Assembly (NCBI RefSeq): GCF_000003605.2
Contig: NW_003130854.1
Coordinates: forward strand, 108,217 to 134,840
Direction: 5' to 3'
Source of the DNA: Saccoglossus kowalevskii
Lineage: Eukaryota > Hemichordata > Enteropneusta > Harrimaniidae
Length of the DNA stretch: 26,624 nt
The first letter of the stretch is position 1; each line of letters begins with the position of its first letter. Positions 10,082 through 21,292 of this stretch are shown one piece after another. The position numbers and the translations under genes were made by a program. The notes under the pieces were generated by a model. It did no database searches. It was given only the letters and a program-made list of their open reading frames with translations, and was not told the DNA's origin.

Positions 10082-10142
10082 CTGGCAATAAACAATCAAG
10101 TATTGCCGACTTTTCGATCAATGTTCAACTCATTCTAAAAAG

Positions 10143-10158
10143 AAAAAAAAAAAAAAAA
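10143..10158. repeat. poly(A) tract, 16 bases
   Basis: A run of 16 A is followed by a further short A-rich stretch to about 10170. On the minus strand this is a T run ending in CTTTTTAG, which looks like a splice acceptor but may be only the homopolymer. Confidence 0.85.
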
Positions 10159-10359
10159 CACGAAAAAAACAAACATCATGATTGTGAATTTACAGATTTC
10201 CGACCCTAACAGTCTTAGAATGATGTACGTTGAATTTACTCAATATTTAAAGGCATTACCTAGCACCCTGCTTACTGAATTTCAATTATATAATTACCAT
10301 TATATTGTAATGCTGTATGTTTGTTTAAATTCATGAAAAGCCACAGCTTGAAAATCCTC

Positions 10360-10719
10360 TCATTGGTACATATACTCAATGCTATATGCACCGCATTTGT
10401 TTAAACTCTTGTTACCGTCCTTCCTCCTGAAAAATAACCCATATTTCGTGAATGCTATATTGGAAACTGTAATTACCTCAACGACAATAACAGTCAGCGT
10501 GTTTGTATTTCCGATAGAACAATTCACCATATGATCATAAAGACAGACAGGCAAGAATAACATTAAAACAAAGTCAGTCACGGTGGCAATATGGACTGTA
10601 ATACCATAAGGAATTCTGTTATTAATAGCAAACGAAAGCAGAAAATTGATTGCGCTGTATAGCAGATCTTCTTTGTGCTTTATGGTCCAATGGAATACCT
10701 CGTTCAATATTATTTTCAA
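10360..10719 (-). other. 119-codon ORF, hydrophobic product, probably chance
   Basis: The product starts MKIILNEVFHW and has hydrophobic stretches around residues 21-33 and 45-60 and again near 74-90, so it could span membranes. It ends with a basic FFRRKDGNK-type tail. I recognise no family. With stop codons at about 7% of codons in this AT-rich DNA, one ORF of this length is expected somewhere in the window by chance. Confidence 0.12.
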
Positions 10720-12022
10720 TCCAACTATTTTCCCCTCCGCTATTTTGAATTTTAATGCGGATTATTAAAAATGACCATCCACATATACGTGTAAATTGTA
10801 TTCCCAGTGGGTATTAAGAGTCACGTGTTCAATTAGGCTTTTATATAAATACTTGTCTATTAGTAGTTGTCATGCCAATCTACTTAGTTTGTATAATAAA
10901 CATTTGACACATTGTTACTGTATAAGTTTATTCACAAAGACGTCCCGTAGATTGTCACCAACATTATACATCGTGTCTTCTCATATATTGATACTTTGTT
11001 AAATTTTACGCGTTTTGACGTTGATCGTCACTGGCAATAATATACATTGCGAATTCCCATGTAATAATATTAATACGTCATACTATTATACATCGTGTTC
11101 TCCGATGTATCGATACTACGTTAGAGTGTAAACGTGTATTTACAAAAGTCGTCATCATCAATAACAGACATTACGTCATCCGTATATTGGACAATCCATA
11201 TACAAACCTCGGGCGTCAACAACGCCATATACAAGTAAACACTAGACAATGACATTTACACTGAGGGGGTGGTCGTACGCATTTGAAAATGTCAGTATGC
11301 TTTTTTCATTTACATTTGACATTTTTACAATCTACGGTTTTCTAAAATTCATTCTCGTTATATACAAACACCTGGATTACAATAACCATAAGCAAATATC
11401 AGAGTAACAAATCAATGTTTCGGAGAGACCAATTACATTTAAATCAAATTTACGAGCTAATAATGTTAATGCCACTATTTTTGTATCAGGTTATTTAAAC
11501 AAACATATAAATACAGACCCACCTATTTCAGAGATAATTGGATTGTAATTTTGAAACAGTTTCAGAGCTCACCCATGATGTATCTCTTTAACTTGTGGTA
11601 GAACAATGCTTTACTAACGAAGTACTGTTACAGTGACTATGATTTCAGCGGGCTCAATTTTTCAAGGTAGTGTTTTATTGTGGTTTGTAGAAACCTCTGT
11701 TTATAGTGAACATGTAATGAACGAGTAAAGCGACATTAAATCAATATTTATTCTCACAGCTGTATGCGCTGGGTATTCGCACATATCCATAATCCACGAG
11801 AAGTATATCTCATTAACGACGAATCAAATACATATCGCTGTTAGCTATAGTAGTATGGTCATTTACCTCATTCTGCAGGAGATGAGTCTCATTTCTATAC
11901 ATGCTAATTTTTAATAGGTTCATTGACGTATAATAACAACACATAATTGTTTATGTACATAAGCTTTGAGCAAATTTTGCAGCCCACATAGAACTGTTTA
12001 TCTTCCTCCAGTAGATTAGAAA
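10720..12022. other. no gene seen
   Basis: The sequence is AT-rich apart from the 122-bp duplication with CRE-like motifs at 10963-11180. It runs into the assembly gap. Confidence 0.5.
10963..11180. repeat. diverged direct duplication, 122-bp period, with CRE-like motifs
   Basis: ATTATACATCGTGT at 10963 recurs at 11085. The following sequences stay alignable (TATATTGATACT against TGTATCGATACT, then GACGTTGATCGTC against GTCGTCATCATC) to an ACATTGCG/ACATTACG end. ACGTCA/TGACGT or GACGTC motifs occur near 10940, 11016, 11076 and 11173, at one to two per unit. The copies are well diverged, so the duplication is old. Confidence 0.55.
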
Positions 12023-12246
12023 NNNNNNNNNNNNNNNNNNNNNNNNNNNNNNNNNNNNNNNNNNNNNNNNNNNNNNNNNNNNNNNNNNNNNNNNNNNNNN
12101 NNNNNNNNNNNNNNNNNNNNNNNNNNNNNNNNNNNNNNNNNNNNNNNNNNNNNNNNNNNNNNNNNNNNNNNNNNNNNNNNNNNNNNNNNNNNNNNNNNNN
12201 NNNNNNNNNNNNNNNNNNNNNNNNNNNNNNNNNNNNNNNNNNNNNN
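12023..12246. other. assembly gap (224 N)
   Basis: A run of 224 N ends exactly at a tetranucleotide repeat, so the gap was probably caused by that repeat. The true length is unknown, and so is whether the repeat continues into the gap. Confidence 0.99.
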
Positions 12247-12307
12247 ATTTATTTATTTATTCATTCATTTCATTTCATTTCATTCATTCATTCATTCATT
12301 CATTCAT

Positions 12308-12346
<39 letters not shown>

Positions 12347-12349
12347 TTT
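12247..12349. repeat. (ATTT)n / (ATTC)n compound microsatellite at the gap edge
   Basis: ATTT units give way to ATTC and ATTTC units, then to an uninterrupted ATTT run of about a dozen units ending at 12349. It starts directly at the last N, so its left boundary is not known. Confidence 0.95.
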
Positions 12350-14154
12350 GGGAATCAGAGAGCGTGTGTTTGAGTGGGTTTATATCAAATTCATTTTGTT
12401 TTCACATTCAGACGGCTTGTTATTTGTAACAAATATATGACTTTTACTTTTCGAGGGCATTGCTACCAATCCGGGGAATGATTTTGAAGCAGAGAAAATA
12501 CTTGATTTGCATACAGTCCGATTCTGGCTTTACTTAGACTAAAACATTTACAGTAGTTTGCTAAAGATAAAAGAAACATAGTATGATTTTTTAAAATATA
12601 ACAGATTTTTAAATCAAGAAGTGAGTCAACTGTTTACATAATAATCATATATTGAACAATCTACTGATATACTTAATATGCATTGTGTAGAAAATAAATG
12701 GACTGTTCATTATCATGCAAACCATTAAAACTGGACAAATATGTGTCATAATACGGATCTCATCCACAAATAACAAACTACATCATTTTGAGTTAGTGAT
12801 GTGTAATTTCGCCATGCGTAAGCTTAAACTGGATTGAACTGAAATCCAATTATAACATATATTGCCAATACAGCAGTGAATAGACTAAAAGATAATTGCT
12901 GTACTATACATGAGTAACAACCCCAGGGCAAAAGCGGTGTTTATTGACTGGACAGAATTCCTTCCTTTAATGCACGTCTGTTATTGACAGATTGTAATCT
13001 TTGATCTCAGTATCTATCGCATCACAAAATAAATGACTTAAATCGTCCGTGCACATTTATTGATCGGCGTGTTAAGTGTTAAAGTTCATCGGAATCCTGT
13101 ATTATAATAATTACACCCTATATAATGAAAGGGAAATAGTTGCCATATGGCAAGCATTTAACCCAGCGTGTGGTGCTATGTATAAATTCAATATACATGT
13201 ACTGGCACTTAACCCAGTGGGCGCAGTAATCTTACCCACCAACATCCAATTTCAATTCAATATGCAAATATGATACCATGAACTATGTTATCCATTATTA
13301 GAAGAAAATCTGATGTGCTTTTCCCAGCATGCAAGGTTTATTAGTTAGTCTGTGACCTGTATTTTAGAGATAACGCAATGTACATTACCCTATCCAAATT
13401 ACTATGCCCGGACATTTAAATATAGGTAGAATTGCTAACAACTGTTGTCGAATTGACTTTAACATTGACAAAGTATTAGTGTAGTAACTCTGTTAGAAGT
13501 AAAGTCTTCAAATGCTCAAACGTTTTTATTGTCATATTTGTTATATGGCGAGTGCTACAAGTGGATCAGGGCGTGCCCACGTTTGTCGACGCTGACTTAT
13601 TGTTTGTGTGTTGATTGCACTGAACTGTACATTTCATTCGTATTTGCGCTGGTTTCTCGTCTTGAACTTGTACATTCCTTTCATGAAACATTCAATTTGG
13701 ATATTCCAACAGTTTTCAGAACCAGTGGCCTACGTTACGCTTATTATAACCACTAAATGAATACACAAATAACAAGTAGCTAGATTACTAGATTAGATGA
13801 TATGTACCTTCTCATATATGTAAGACATAATATATTAAAATGTTTTAATTTCTCTTACTAATACCATTATCATAAATCATATGCAGCACGAGCGGCGGAA
13901 TAGTAATACTATTTGTATTTGTAAATCTCGGATCTCTTGAATATTCGTTAGTGTGAATGACTATGTCTTGTAGTAAATTCCGCCATATACAATAATTCCT
14001 TTTGATTCAGTGACAAATTAGTCAATGTACTCTGTTCACTTGAACTCAATACTGTCCATTGCGAATTTCACATCAATACAACTACATCAACAAGTCGTCC
14101 CCCAGCCAAAACAGTTAATTGGTTCGAGAAGGACCGTTCAATCGACGATATCGT
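12350..14154. other. no gene seen
   Basis: This is AT-rich unique sequence. Frames of 65 and 75 codons at 13076 and 13529 show no domain or splice context. A short second frame (MASATSGSGRAHVCRR) at about 13543 ends after 16 codons. Confidence 0.5.
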
Positions 14155-14291
14155 TTTATTCTGTAGTCATTCGTAATCATAGTATTTCCAATCTCTCACC
14201 CCTAACGTAAATGTTAGTATTTGAATTTCCGAGTTTTCCAACACCAATATGTATTCCGAAACCATAATACTTGTGAATGAACGGCTGTGAA

Positions 14292-14493
14292 TCACGAGTA
14301 TGCAAAACTACGGTGGCTCGTGAGCAAGACAGATTCGATGGTAACTCTTTCGACAATATGTATTGTACCCCGAAAAAAATCGTAATTGTCTAGTTCGTAC
14401 TGACCGTAAACATACTTGGCGTTATATGAAGGCAAGTTGTGTCGCAATAGATTCACCTTGCGCATGACCATTGAGACGATGTTCGACATATAC
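14292..14493 (-). other. possible terminal exon of an unidentified minus-strand gene
   Basis: On the minus strand, TTCTTATAATTGCAG at 14494 upward looks like a 3' splice site. From it one frame stays open for 66 codons (after one leading base) to TGA at 14292, while the other two frames close early. The peptide begins YMSNIVSMVMRKVNLLRHNL and ends HRSFAYS. It is basic at the start, has no membrane segment, and I do not recognise it. A minus-strand AATAAA lies 132 nt further on (14155-14160). Exon, stop and poly(A) signal would suit a last exon, but a chance ORF is also possible. If it is real, its upstream exons lie towards the RASL10-like gene. Confidence 0.2.
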
Positions 14494-15277
14494 CTGCAAT
14501 TATAAGAAATCTACAAATTCATGCGTTGCACCAGACAATGTATATTTGATTAGTCATATAGCAAATTTATTACTGCATAGTATATTTGATTATAAGGAAA
14601 TTTAATTGCCGATGTCACTTTGTTTACCCATGCAACTATAAATAACACACTTTCATCAAAAGCAATATCCTTCAATCAAATCTTATAATCTCTATTTCCT
14701 AAGACAGTGTTGAAACGATTCCCGTTTACACAACGCTGCAGGTGCGCCTCGGGCATCGCTAATGGCATAGGTGATGAAAATACAACCTCTAGTGTGTTTG
14801 TGAAATCAATCTCAATCGATAACAAAATATTGATTCAGTTGTTTGCTCTTCTTTTTCAGGTTTCAGCTTTGTATTTTTTTTGTTTTCATTCCTTCAGTAT
14901 ATCCATACTAGTATTAATTACATACGACTGCATTATATTACACTGTGTTTATTTCTTCGGCGCCACAAGTAGAATAGTTTGAACTGTCAGGTGGAAACGC
15001 AAAGACGTTGAACCAATTTAGAAAGTGTCACTGCAGTGTATACACACAGATCACAATATCTGTGCATGTAGCTATTATGCTTTATTGATTATTGTCTTTT
15101 TTTATTGAACCTAGGGGGCACTCCTTAACTGGTTTTATCCTTACACTGCATATTGTATTTGCTGATGACGACTGAATACTAGACAGCCCACTCATCGAAG
15201 TTCATCGCCAGATGTTAATCGGATAAAGGTGATGATGGAATTGACGAGATATATGTTCCTCCCACGCTCATTATTAG

Positions 15278-15285
15278 TATATATA
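15278..15285 (+). promoter_or_regulatory. TATA-like box upstream of the RASL10-like gene
   Basis: TATATATA lies inside the 12-bp palindrome AGTATATATACT, about 200 bp upstream of the ATG. With usual spacing it would place a transcription start near 15305-15315 and give a leader of about 175 nt. TA-rich octamers are common in this AT-rich DNA, and an upstream non-coding exon cannot be excluded. Confidence 0.3.
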
Positions 15286-15347
15286 CTCCGACCGTTATAA
15301 GTGTTACTTCTAATTGCTGTATTACTAGCGAGTAGTTTGCAAAGGTT

Positions 15348-15395
15348 ATGGCGGAACTTGGACAGGATTTACGTTTGAAGGTCGTTCCACAGTGA
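15348..15395 (+). other. short upstream ORF in the presumed 5' leader of the RASL10-like gene
   Basis: The ATG has G at -3 and G at +4, a favourable initiation context. It opens a 15-codon frame (begins MAELGQDLRL) that ends in TGA 88 nt before the main ATG. If the leader starts near 15310, this uORF would be scanned first and could damp translation of the GTPase. This depends on an unproven transcription start. Confidence 0.3.
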
Positions 15396-15483
15396 TTCCG
15401 ACATTATTTTGCTTAATGTAGAAGCGTTGTGTTGTCTTATTCTACTGGTATAACCACCGATATGATATAACATTGTAACTAAT

Positions 15484-16086
15484 ATGCAGACGATTGATAT
15501 AGCCGTACTCGGCGCACCCGCCGTTGGTAAGAGCGCTATTATTCAACAGTACATGCACTGTACCTTTCCGAACCAACACTCACCAACTAAATCACCGTCC
15601 ACGCATAATCCAGTTGTGTTAGCGAATACGAGGCTCTATCAACTGAATATAATCGACACCCCTCCACTGCAATACTTTCAAATGAAGAGTTTCTACGACT
15701 GGGTGGACTTTCATTCATATTCGGACAAAGTGAAAGATGCCTCAGCGTTTATTCTAATTTTCGATGTCTCTAATTCTGACAGTTTTCAGTACGTCAAAGA
15801 TCTACGCGAACAGATAATAGATTATCGCGGTGGTGGTATGAGTGATGTAACTACGGTGATCGCGGGGAATAAATGTGATCTGGGTAAATGCAATGGCCTG
15901 TCCAGGAGAGACGTGTCGCATGTTATCAGAAAGAACTGGAAGTCCGGATATGTTGAGTGTTCTGCAAAATACAATTGGCACATTGTTTCCTTATTCAATG
16001 AAGTGATGAAACTGATAGATGCGAATTGGGATAAACCACCGACCGTTGGCAAAATGAGAGGTCGAAATAGCTGTCTCATAATGTGA
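15484..16086 (+). CDS. RASL10: RASL10-like small GTPase (Ras superfamily), complete single-exon ORF
   Basis: The 200-residue product has the Ras fold motifs in order. They are a P-loop GxxxxGKS at residues 10-17 (GAPAVGKS), a switch I threonine candidate at T35 after P34, a G3 position reading D58-T-P-P instead of DxxG, G4 NKCD at 129-132, and G5 ECSAK at 158-162. The C-terminal CAAX box is C197-L-I-M, and terminal Met predicts farnesylation and membrane anchoring. The stretch GYVECSAKYNWHI (155-167) and the D-x-PP G3 variant are what I recall as hallmarks of vertebrate RASL10A/B, so I assign that family. Because Gly60 and catalytic Gln61 are not conserved, ordinary GTP hydrolysis is doubtful, which is an inference. 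Position 12 is proline. The ATG has A at -3 and gives family-typical length, and TGA ends right after the CAAX box. No intron interrupts it, although as I recall vertebrate homologues are multi-exon. Orthology to 10A or 10B cannot be decided; it may be a pre-duplication form or a retrocopy. Confidence 0.93.
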   Translation: MQTIDIAVLGAPAVGKSAIIQQYMHCTFPNQHSPTKSPSTHNPVVLANTRLYQLNIIDTPPLQYFQMKSFYDWVDFHSYSDKVKDASAFILIFDVSNSDSFQYVKDLREQIIDYRGGGMSDVTTVIAGNKCDLGKCNGLSRRDVSHVIRKNWKSGYVECSAKYNWHIVSLFNEVMKLIDANWDKPPTVGKMRGRNSCLIM

Positions 16087-16214
16087 TTAAACACAACATA
16101 TAAAAAACACGCGCGCGAAGAAGCACTTCTATTTCTCGCAAATATTGCACGATAATACCTTACTTCATGATTTATTGGTTCATATGTGATAACTCGGCAC
16201 TGAATATTCAGTAA

Positions 16215-16220
16215 AATAAA
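16215..16220 (+). promoter_or_regulatory. polyadenylation signal AATAAA of the RASL10-like gene
   Basis: This is a canonical AATAAA hexamer 129 nt after the stop codon, giving a short 3' UTR of roughly 150 nt. It is the first canonical signal downstream of the ORF. Chance hexamers are frequent in such AT-rich sequence, but position and strand fit. Confidence 0.5.
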
Positions 16221-16470
16221 TGTCACCATCTCATTCAGATTTTAGAAATCTTATCGACTATCCGTAAAGTATGATAATATCAATGTCCACATCGTTTTGA
16301 ATGAGTTCTACCTTGAACGACTGATTTTTAATGCCATTAAATGTCGACAATTGTCATAAAATGCTTTTATCAAATTTAACGAGCATATAGCTTAAGTAGG
16401 TATTTTGCAGTATATCACGAAGAGGGCATATATGACAACCAAAATTATTAAAATGCTTGTAGGAGGTACA

Positions 16471-16480
16471 GTCACGTGAC
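16471..16480. promoter_or_regulatory. palindromic E-box GTCACGTGAC
   Basis: This is an extended symmetric E-box of the USF/TFE type, 250 bp after the poly(A) signal of the RASL10-like gene. The same 10-mer occurs at 4401-4410 in the 79-bp repeat. Confidence 0.3.
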
Positions 16481-17926
16481 CATTTACATTGAGATCGCTC
16501 TATCATAAAGCTTATTTATAAAATTGGTGACAAATATCTCACATTTGACTCGCAAATTTGCTCGATGCCGCGTAGAAGAACCCGTACGATTGAAAAAAAC
16601 GACCACGCTGTCATTGTTGTAGCCTTACAGCGTTTTGTATCAGAATGGCGATGGCATGTGCAGCAGAAATCCGCAGCCACTATTCTATAATACTGCCAGA
16701 CAGATCCGGTAGCCAACTTAAATTGGGCCAAGCACGCCACAAAGTTTTGACCAAAAATATATTTTTTTTCCATAAATACATGCTACGCGGTTATGTAGTA
16801 TGCATATTAATAAATTAATTTACTTCATTAATGATTGTTTTCAAACTGAACTGCGTTTGTCGAACATCATGGTATAAGTAAGTTAAACTTTAATTACTAA
16901 TTAATATCCTTTTATGCAAAACGTTTTGATGATTTTTGTTGAAAATTCGGTATGCATATGTAATGTTTCTCTTCAATATAAGTATAAAGTATAAAGGGAT
17001 TTGCTTCAACAACACATGGTAACTCGAATTTTAGCCTTTTTCTTGGTTGCCAAAATATATAATTCATATAATGTTGAGTCGCAAAACACTATTTTTTCAT
17101 CACACCAAATTGTTTGATATATTAAATAAACACGCCTTTTCTTAGTTACTATGGAAACGATTGAGTTTCGAAAATGAATTTTATAATATAACATCGGCCT
17201 TTCTATTAGCTATCTAAATCAGATTTTCATGAAAAAACAAACATTTAACAAATAATTTTATAGTCCTAACCTCCCTTATTTCTACTGAATTGAAGTCAGT
17301 TGATATAGTAATTCTAATCATGTAAAACACTATGATTTTGAGTTTATTATGCCCAAAATACAGAATATATACCTAAAAAAAGTGTTAATGTATCTTATTT
17401 AGATTGATTTAACTTTACAACAACATTTCAGTTTATCAAATCTATTCGCAGATGGATTAATGATTATGCAAAACGTGAAAAACACAGTCAATCTGGACAG
17501 TTTAAGTGCATCGCATTGATTTAACTGACATATAATTGAAATATACAACGTTTCGCAAAAGGACTAATACAATATATTTTAATAGATACAATACGCAAAA
17601 ACGTCAAGGGGTGTTACGTTCACAGCTATAAGGATTCTCTTTTCACTCATCATCTATCATAGTACGGCATTACATTATGTAGCGACTAATCTGCATACGA
17701 TTCATACAATGACGTGCACATTGACGGTATACTAACCCAAGGCGATATTTAATGCGGAGAAAAATTACTCTTTTCACAATACAAGCGCCTCTGGCTATCT
17801 TTTCAACAGTACGTTTGCAATCTTCGGGATCATCGGAGAATACAAATGCAAATCTCTTATCTTAATTCAATTGAATTCAAAAGATAGGTAACATTATACA
17901 CCCAATAATAAGCTACTTATTTGGAT

Positions 17927-17944
17927 TACAGGTCATGACCTGTA
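17927..17944. promoter_or_regulatory. 18-bp perfect palindrome matching a nuclear-receptor inverted repeat (IR0)
   Basis: The core is AGGTCATGACCT, two consensus AGGTCA half-sites facing each other with no spacer. TAC and GTA flanks extend the symmetry to 18 bp. This arrangement is the classical palindromic response element bound by thyroid-hormone and retinoid receptor type dimers. No gene is recognised close by. The RASL10-like gene ends about 1.8 kb upstream. Confidence 0.5.
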
Positions 17945-20799
17945 GTGTGATTATATTATGATCCGTAACATTAATATTTACCATTTCGAAACTGTTTGAT
18001 CATAAGCATATGGACATATGCATTGTGCTAAGTAAACACGGTGATTGGAAAAAAAATATACAATTATAGCAGAAGACAAAGACAAAATAATGTGGAACAA
18101 ATAGTAACGTTATTGTGACGTTAATCAAATGACGGTGATTTATTTTTTTGATTAATGAACAAAATACGAGACGATAGAAATTGTAAAGTTGGATATCTTT
18201 TATGAATAATGTTTTGCAAAATATTAACGACAGAATAACATCAATGATTTTTATGGGAATAATTACACAGATTTTACGACAATTATTATTGATACGATGA
18301 ATACCCGTACCCTTGCTTCCACAATACCCATCTGTTTTTTTTTTGCAAACAATGCCAGCTGCATTTTCGTGTTTGCATTTCATATCGAAACATCGTTATA
18401 TACATGCGTAGTTAAAGGAAGTCAGCTGTGAGGAATATACAATTACTATGGAGAAAGTTTGATTAGTGATCATTCATATATTGCGTGCAATAGAAATTGA
18501 TATCAGTTACAGAGAAATCAAAACATACGTTACCGGTACAACATGTTTCGCATTTGTTTACCGTTTGTTATTATATATACTGAATTGATAGTGAATACAC
18601 CAGACAAGATCTGTACATTCACTGACAATTTACTAAACCAATGCGACATTCAATTCAGAGAATTTCTATTTACGTCTGAAAAGCCTAAGGCCTACTTTTC
18701 AATAACATGTTTCCGGGTTCCCGGGGCTCATTGTAAAATGTAAATGTGTATATCTCATTTCACGCATTTCACTCCGATGAAATCGAGTCGTGACGCGGAA
18801 ATGAGTAAAAACTGACAAGGCAAATACAAGACATACTGTTTGCGCATTATCAAATAACACGTTTGTATTATGCAAGAACATTCTCTGTATACAATGAGTG
18901 AGTAAACTATTTTTATTTGATATGCTGCTCGTGCGTGAAAAGAAAGTAATATAGTATGACGCCTCGAAAATTCAACTGGAAGGTTAATTTTACATAATAG
19001 AAATATCAACATTTATTACAGTAAAGGGCATAAAACTGTGGTCGTTATAAATAAATATGCATTTTTATAATTTGATGCTAGAATTTAAATTGACCAATCC
19101 TAAAATGGCATTGTAATATCAACGTTAGTTCTAGTTAATAGTAATGAACATTATTTAATCAGAAAGCGCCTTATTTTAAATATGTTGGTAGTCGCAGACG
19201 CTACGTTACGTGGTGGCATGCGCGCTCATTATAGACGTGGACAGTTTTTAGCTTTTGAGTCAACCACTATTAAATATTCAAGTTTGAATGAAAGCTGATG
19301 ATCGTTTTTTTGTAATTCTTTATGAACACGTTTATAAGCAAACCCCTAGCTTTGTGCCTTTCACTGTATATTTCAACTATTATATTTGTTGTGATTTCAT
19401 AAATACTTATATGACACATGTTTATCAGTAGTATTACTACATGTATGATTCTGTGTCAATAAACGCAGTCATGAAAAATCCCATCGTCTGTAGAACTTTC
19501 TTTATGATTTAATTTACCCAACTCAACAATTTTGACGAGCTACCTGGTGTACATTTCCTTGATTAACTGCTCTGTATTATTGCCCCATTCTGTCATTTCT
19601 TTATGTCAATTTCTTTGTTGCGGAAACCAGAGATTAAGCGTATTATAAAAACTAAACAAAAACTTCCCAGCTTAATATTACGAAACTTATTGTCGTGTCT
19701 CATCTCTAAAGCTTTGCTGTTTACAATTGAGAATACAAGCAAATACTGCCATCTTATCAATGGCTGTTTGGAATAAAATATTTTTTTTAAACGAAAGTGA
19801 TCAGTCCAGTCTCTTGATGACTGCACTTTGCACTTATTGATCGATTATTTTATTCTGAATACAATATCGCACGAACGCACCATCTGATTCGCAGGGTTTT
19901 GGTGAAACCGACCATAAATTCCCGTCCCAAGGTGTGTTGTCATTTTTCGGAATATCTCTATTTGGCTTCGGTTAGATTAAATGATTCAATGTGCTTGCCA
20001 ATGGACTGGGTCTGTTAATCAACAATAACAACAACTCGTATTAATTTCAAATTCAAACAAATGAATGCTGTCATATTATATTAAGTCAACATGACTTTGC
20101 GTTCGATTATCCTTGAAAACGTATCATAACAGGTTATTTGGAATTCGATGGAAATGAGTTAGGGCACGCACTGCTGTGCTTGAATTCTTCGACAGTGAAT
20201 ACTGGTTAATAATTCTGCCAAGGTATAATGGGGAAGCGAATAAACCAACCTTGGATGGTGAAGTTTAGTTTAAGCTATTTTTTTATAAACTCTATCATAA
20301 GTATATTGTCTCACTAAACTAAGATGAAAAGGTAATAAGAACCGTAACGCTTGGTGTTCAATTGAATATGAATTATATATATATTGTAATATACAATTGT
20401 GTAATAGCATACATAATAACATAATAATATATCGGTGTATGTTTCACCTTTACCTATACAGTTTTATTCACATTAACTAACTTTGTATGTAACTGTGCAA
20501 GTCAACACTATACCACGATGTAAGTATTACGTAGTTACATACGAAACACCACCGTAATGTAAGTATTAACTGCTTCTCTGTCTCGAGAGTGGCTCATCAA
20601 TTGAATTTTGCAGCACAAACATTTAACATGTATGTCGGGAAGCCCATGCTGTTTGCCAAAAATTGAAATACGTGACGCCAAAGTGCGTCGGTCTATGAAA
20701 TAATTGCATTCTATCAGGTTGATATATACAACAATCCATGCGCATATTGATTGACAGCTACAATATACTGTACATTATCAACGACAAAGGTCCACGTGC

Positions 20800-20817
20800 T
20801 TGCAATTGCAATTGCAA
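20800..20817. other. 18-bp palindrome of TTGCAA units
   Basis: TTGCAATTGCAATTGCAA is a perfect palindrome and also a short tandem of TTGCAA, a C/EBP-like half-site. A CCACGTG E-box lies just upstream (20792-20798). It may be either a binding site or a slippage product. Confidence 0.5.
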
Positions 20818-21263
20818 CAACAGCGATACTTTGCGTAGACGTGTTTGTGCTACATCCCATGGTACACACATTATATAAAAACTTGCATACTGGTTACATT
20901 CATCTCACAGCTTAGCAATTTATATATTAAGAACATCAAAAAGCCTCAAGCGCTAATAATATTTTCAATATTACCGTAATTTAGAAAGGTAACTCTAGTT
21001 CTACTGGTTCGTATCTTCTCCAACGGATAACGATTTTGTCTGTAATCGTCCGTCACAGTGACAATATGTTCTATATTTTAGATGTAAAATGACTACACAA
21101 TCAAACAGATTTGACCGCAAAGTTGTCGATTCACCATATACATAACAAAAGTACTCCACCACTAGGCATCTTTTATATGATTATTGGGCTTACCTAATAT
21201 TTGATTTTAATATTGGCTAATTCATTTCATTTTAGATGATCTTAAGAATTGTGGATCATTTGA

Positions 21264-21277
21264 CCTAAATATTTAGG
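21264..21277. other. 14-bp perfect palindrome CCTAAATATTTAGG
   Basis: This lies 15 bp upstream of the 15-bp-stem hairpin and shares the CTAAATAT word with it. An ATGATC/GATCAT inverted pair lies just upstream (about 21236-21260), so three inverted repeats follow each other within 95 bp. Confidence 0.7.
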
Positions 21278-21292
21278 CCCACTTAACTACAC

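Noticed and set aside
15822-16229. 135-codon minus-strand ORF
   Set aside because: It is antisense to the RASL10-like gene. The plus-strand frame has clear GTPase motifs, so this is a shadow.
18000-18383. 127-codon minus-strand ORF
   Set aside because: The composition is low-complexity (I, F, C, K), there is no domain, and the length is within chance expectation for AT-rich DNA.
19172-19230. Third copy of the TTAA MITE end (TTAAATATGTTGGTAGTCG followed by GGCATGCGCG)
   Set aside because: The similarity is patchy and I found no matching inverted end downstream.
20511-20572. Repeated ATGTAAGTATTA words considered as a tandem repeat or splice donors
   Set aside because: There are only two short imperfect matches, with no open frame leading into them.
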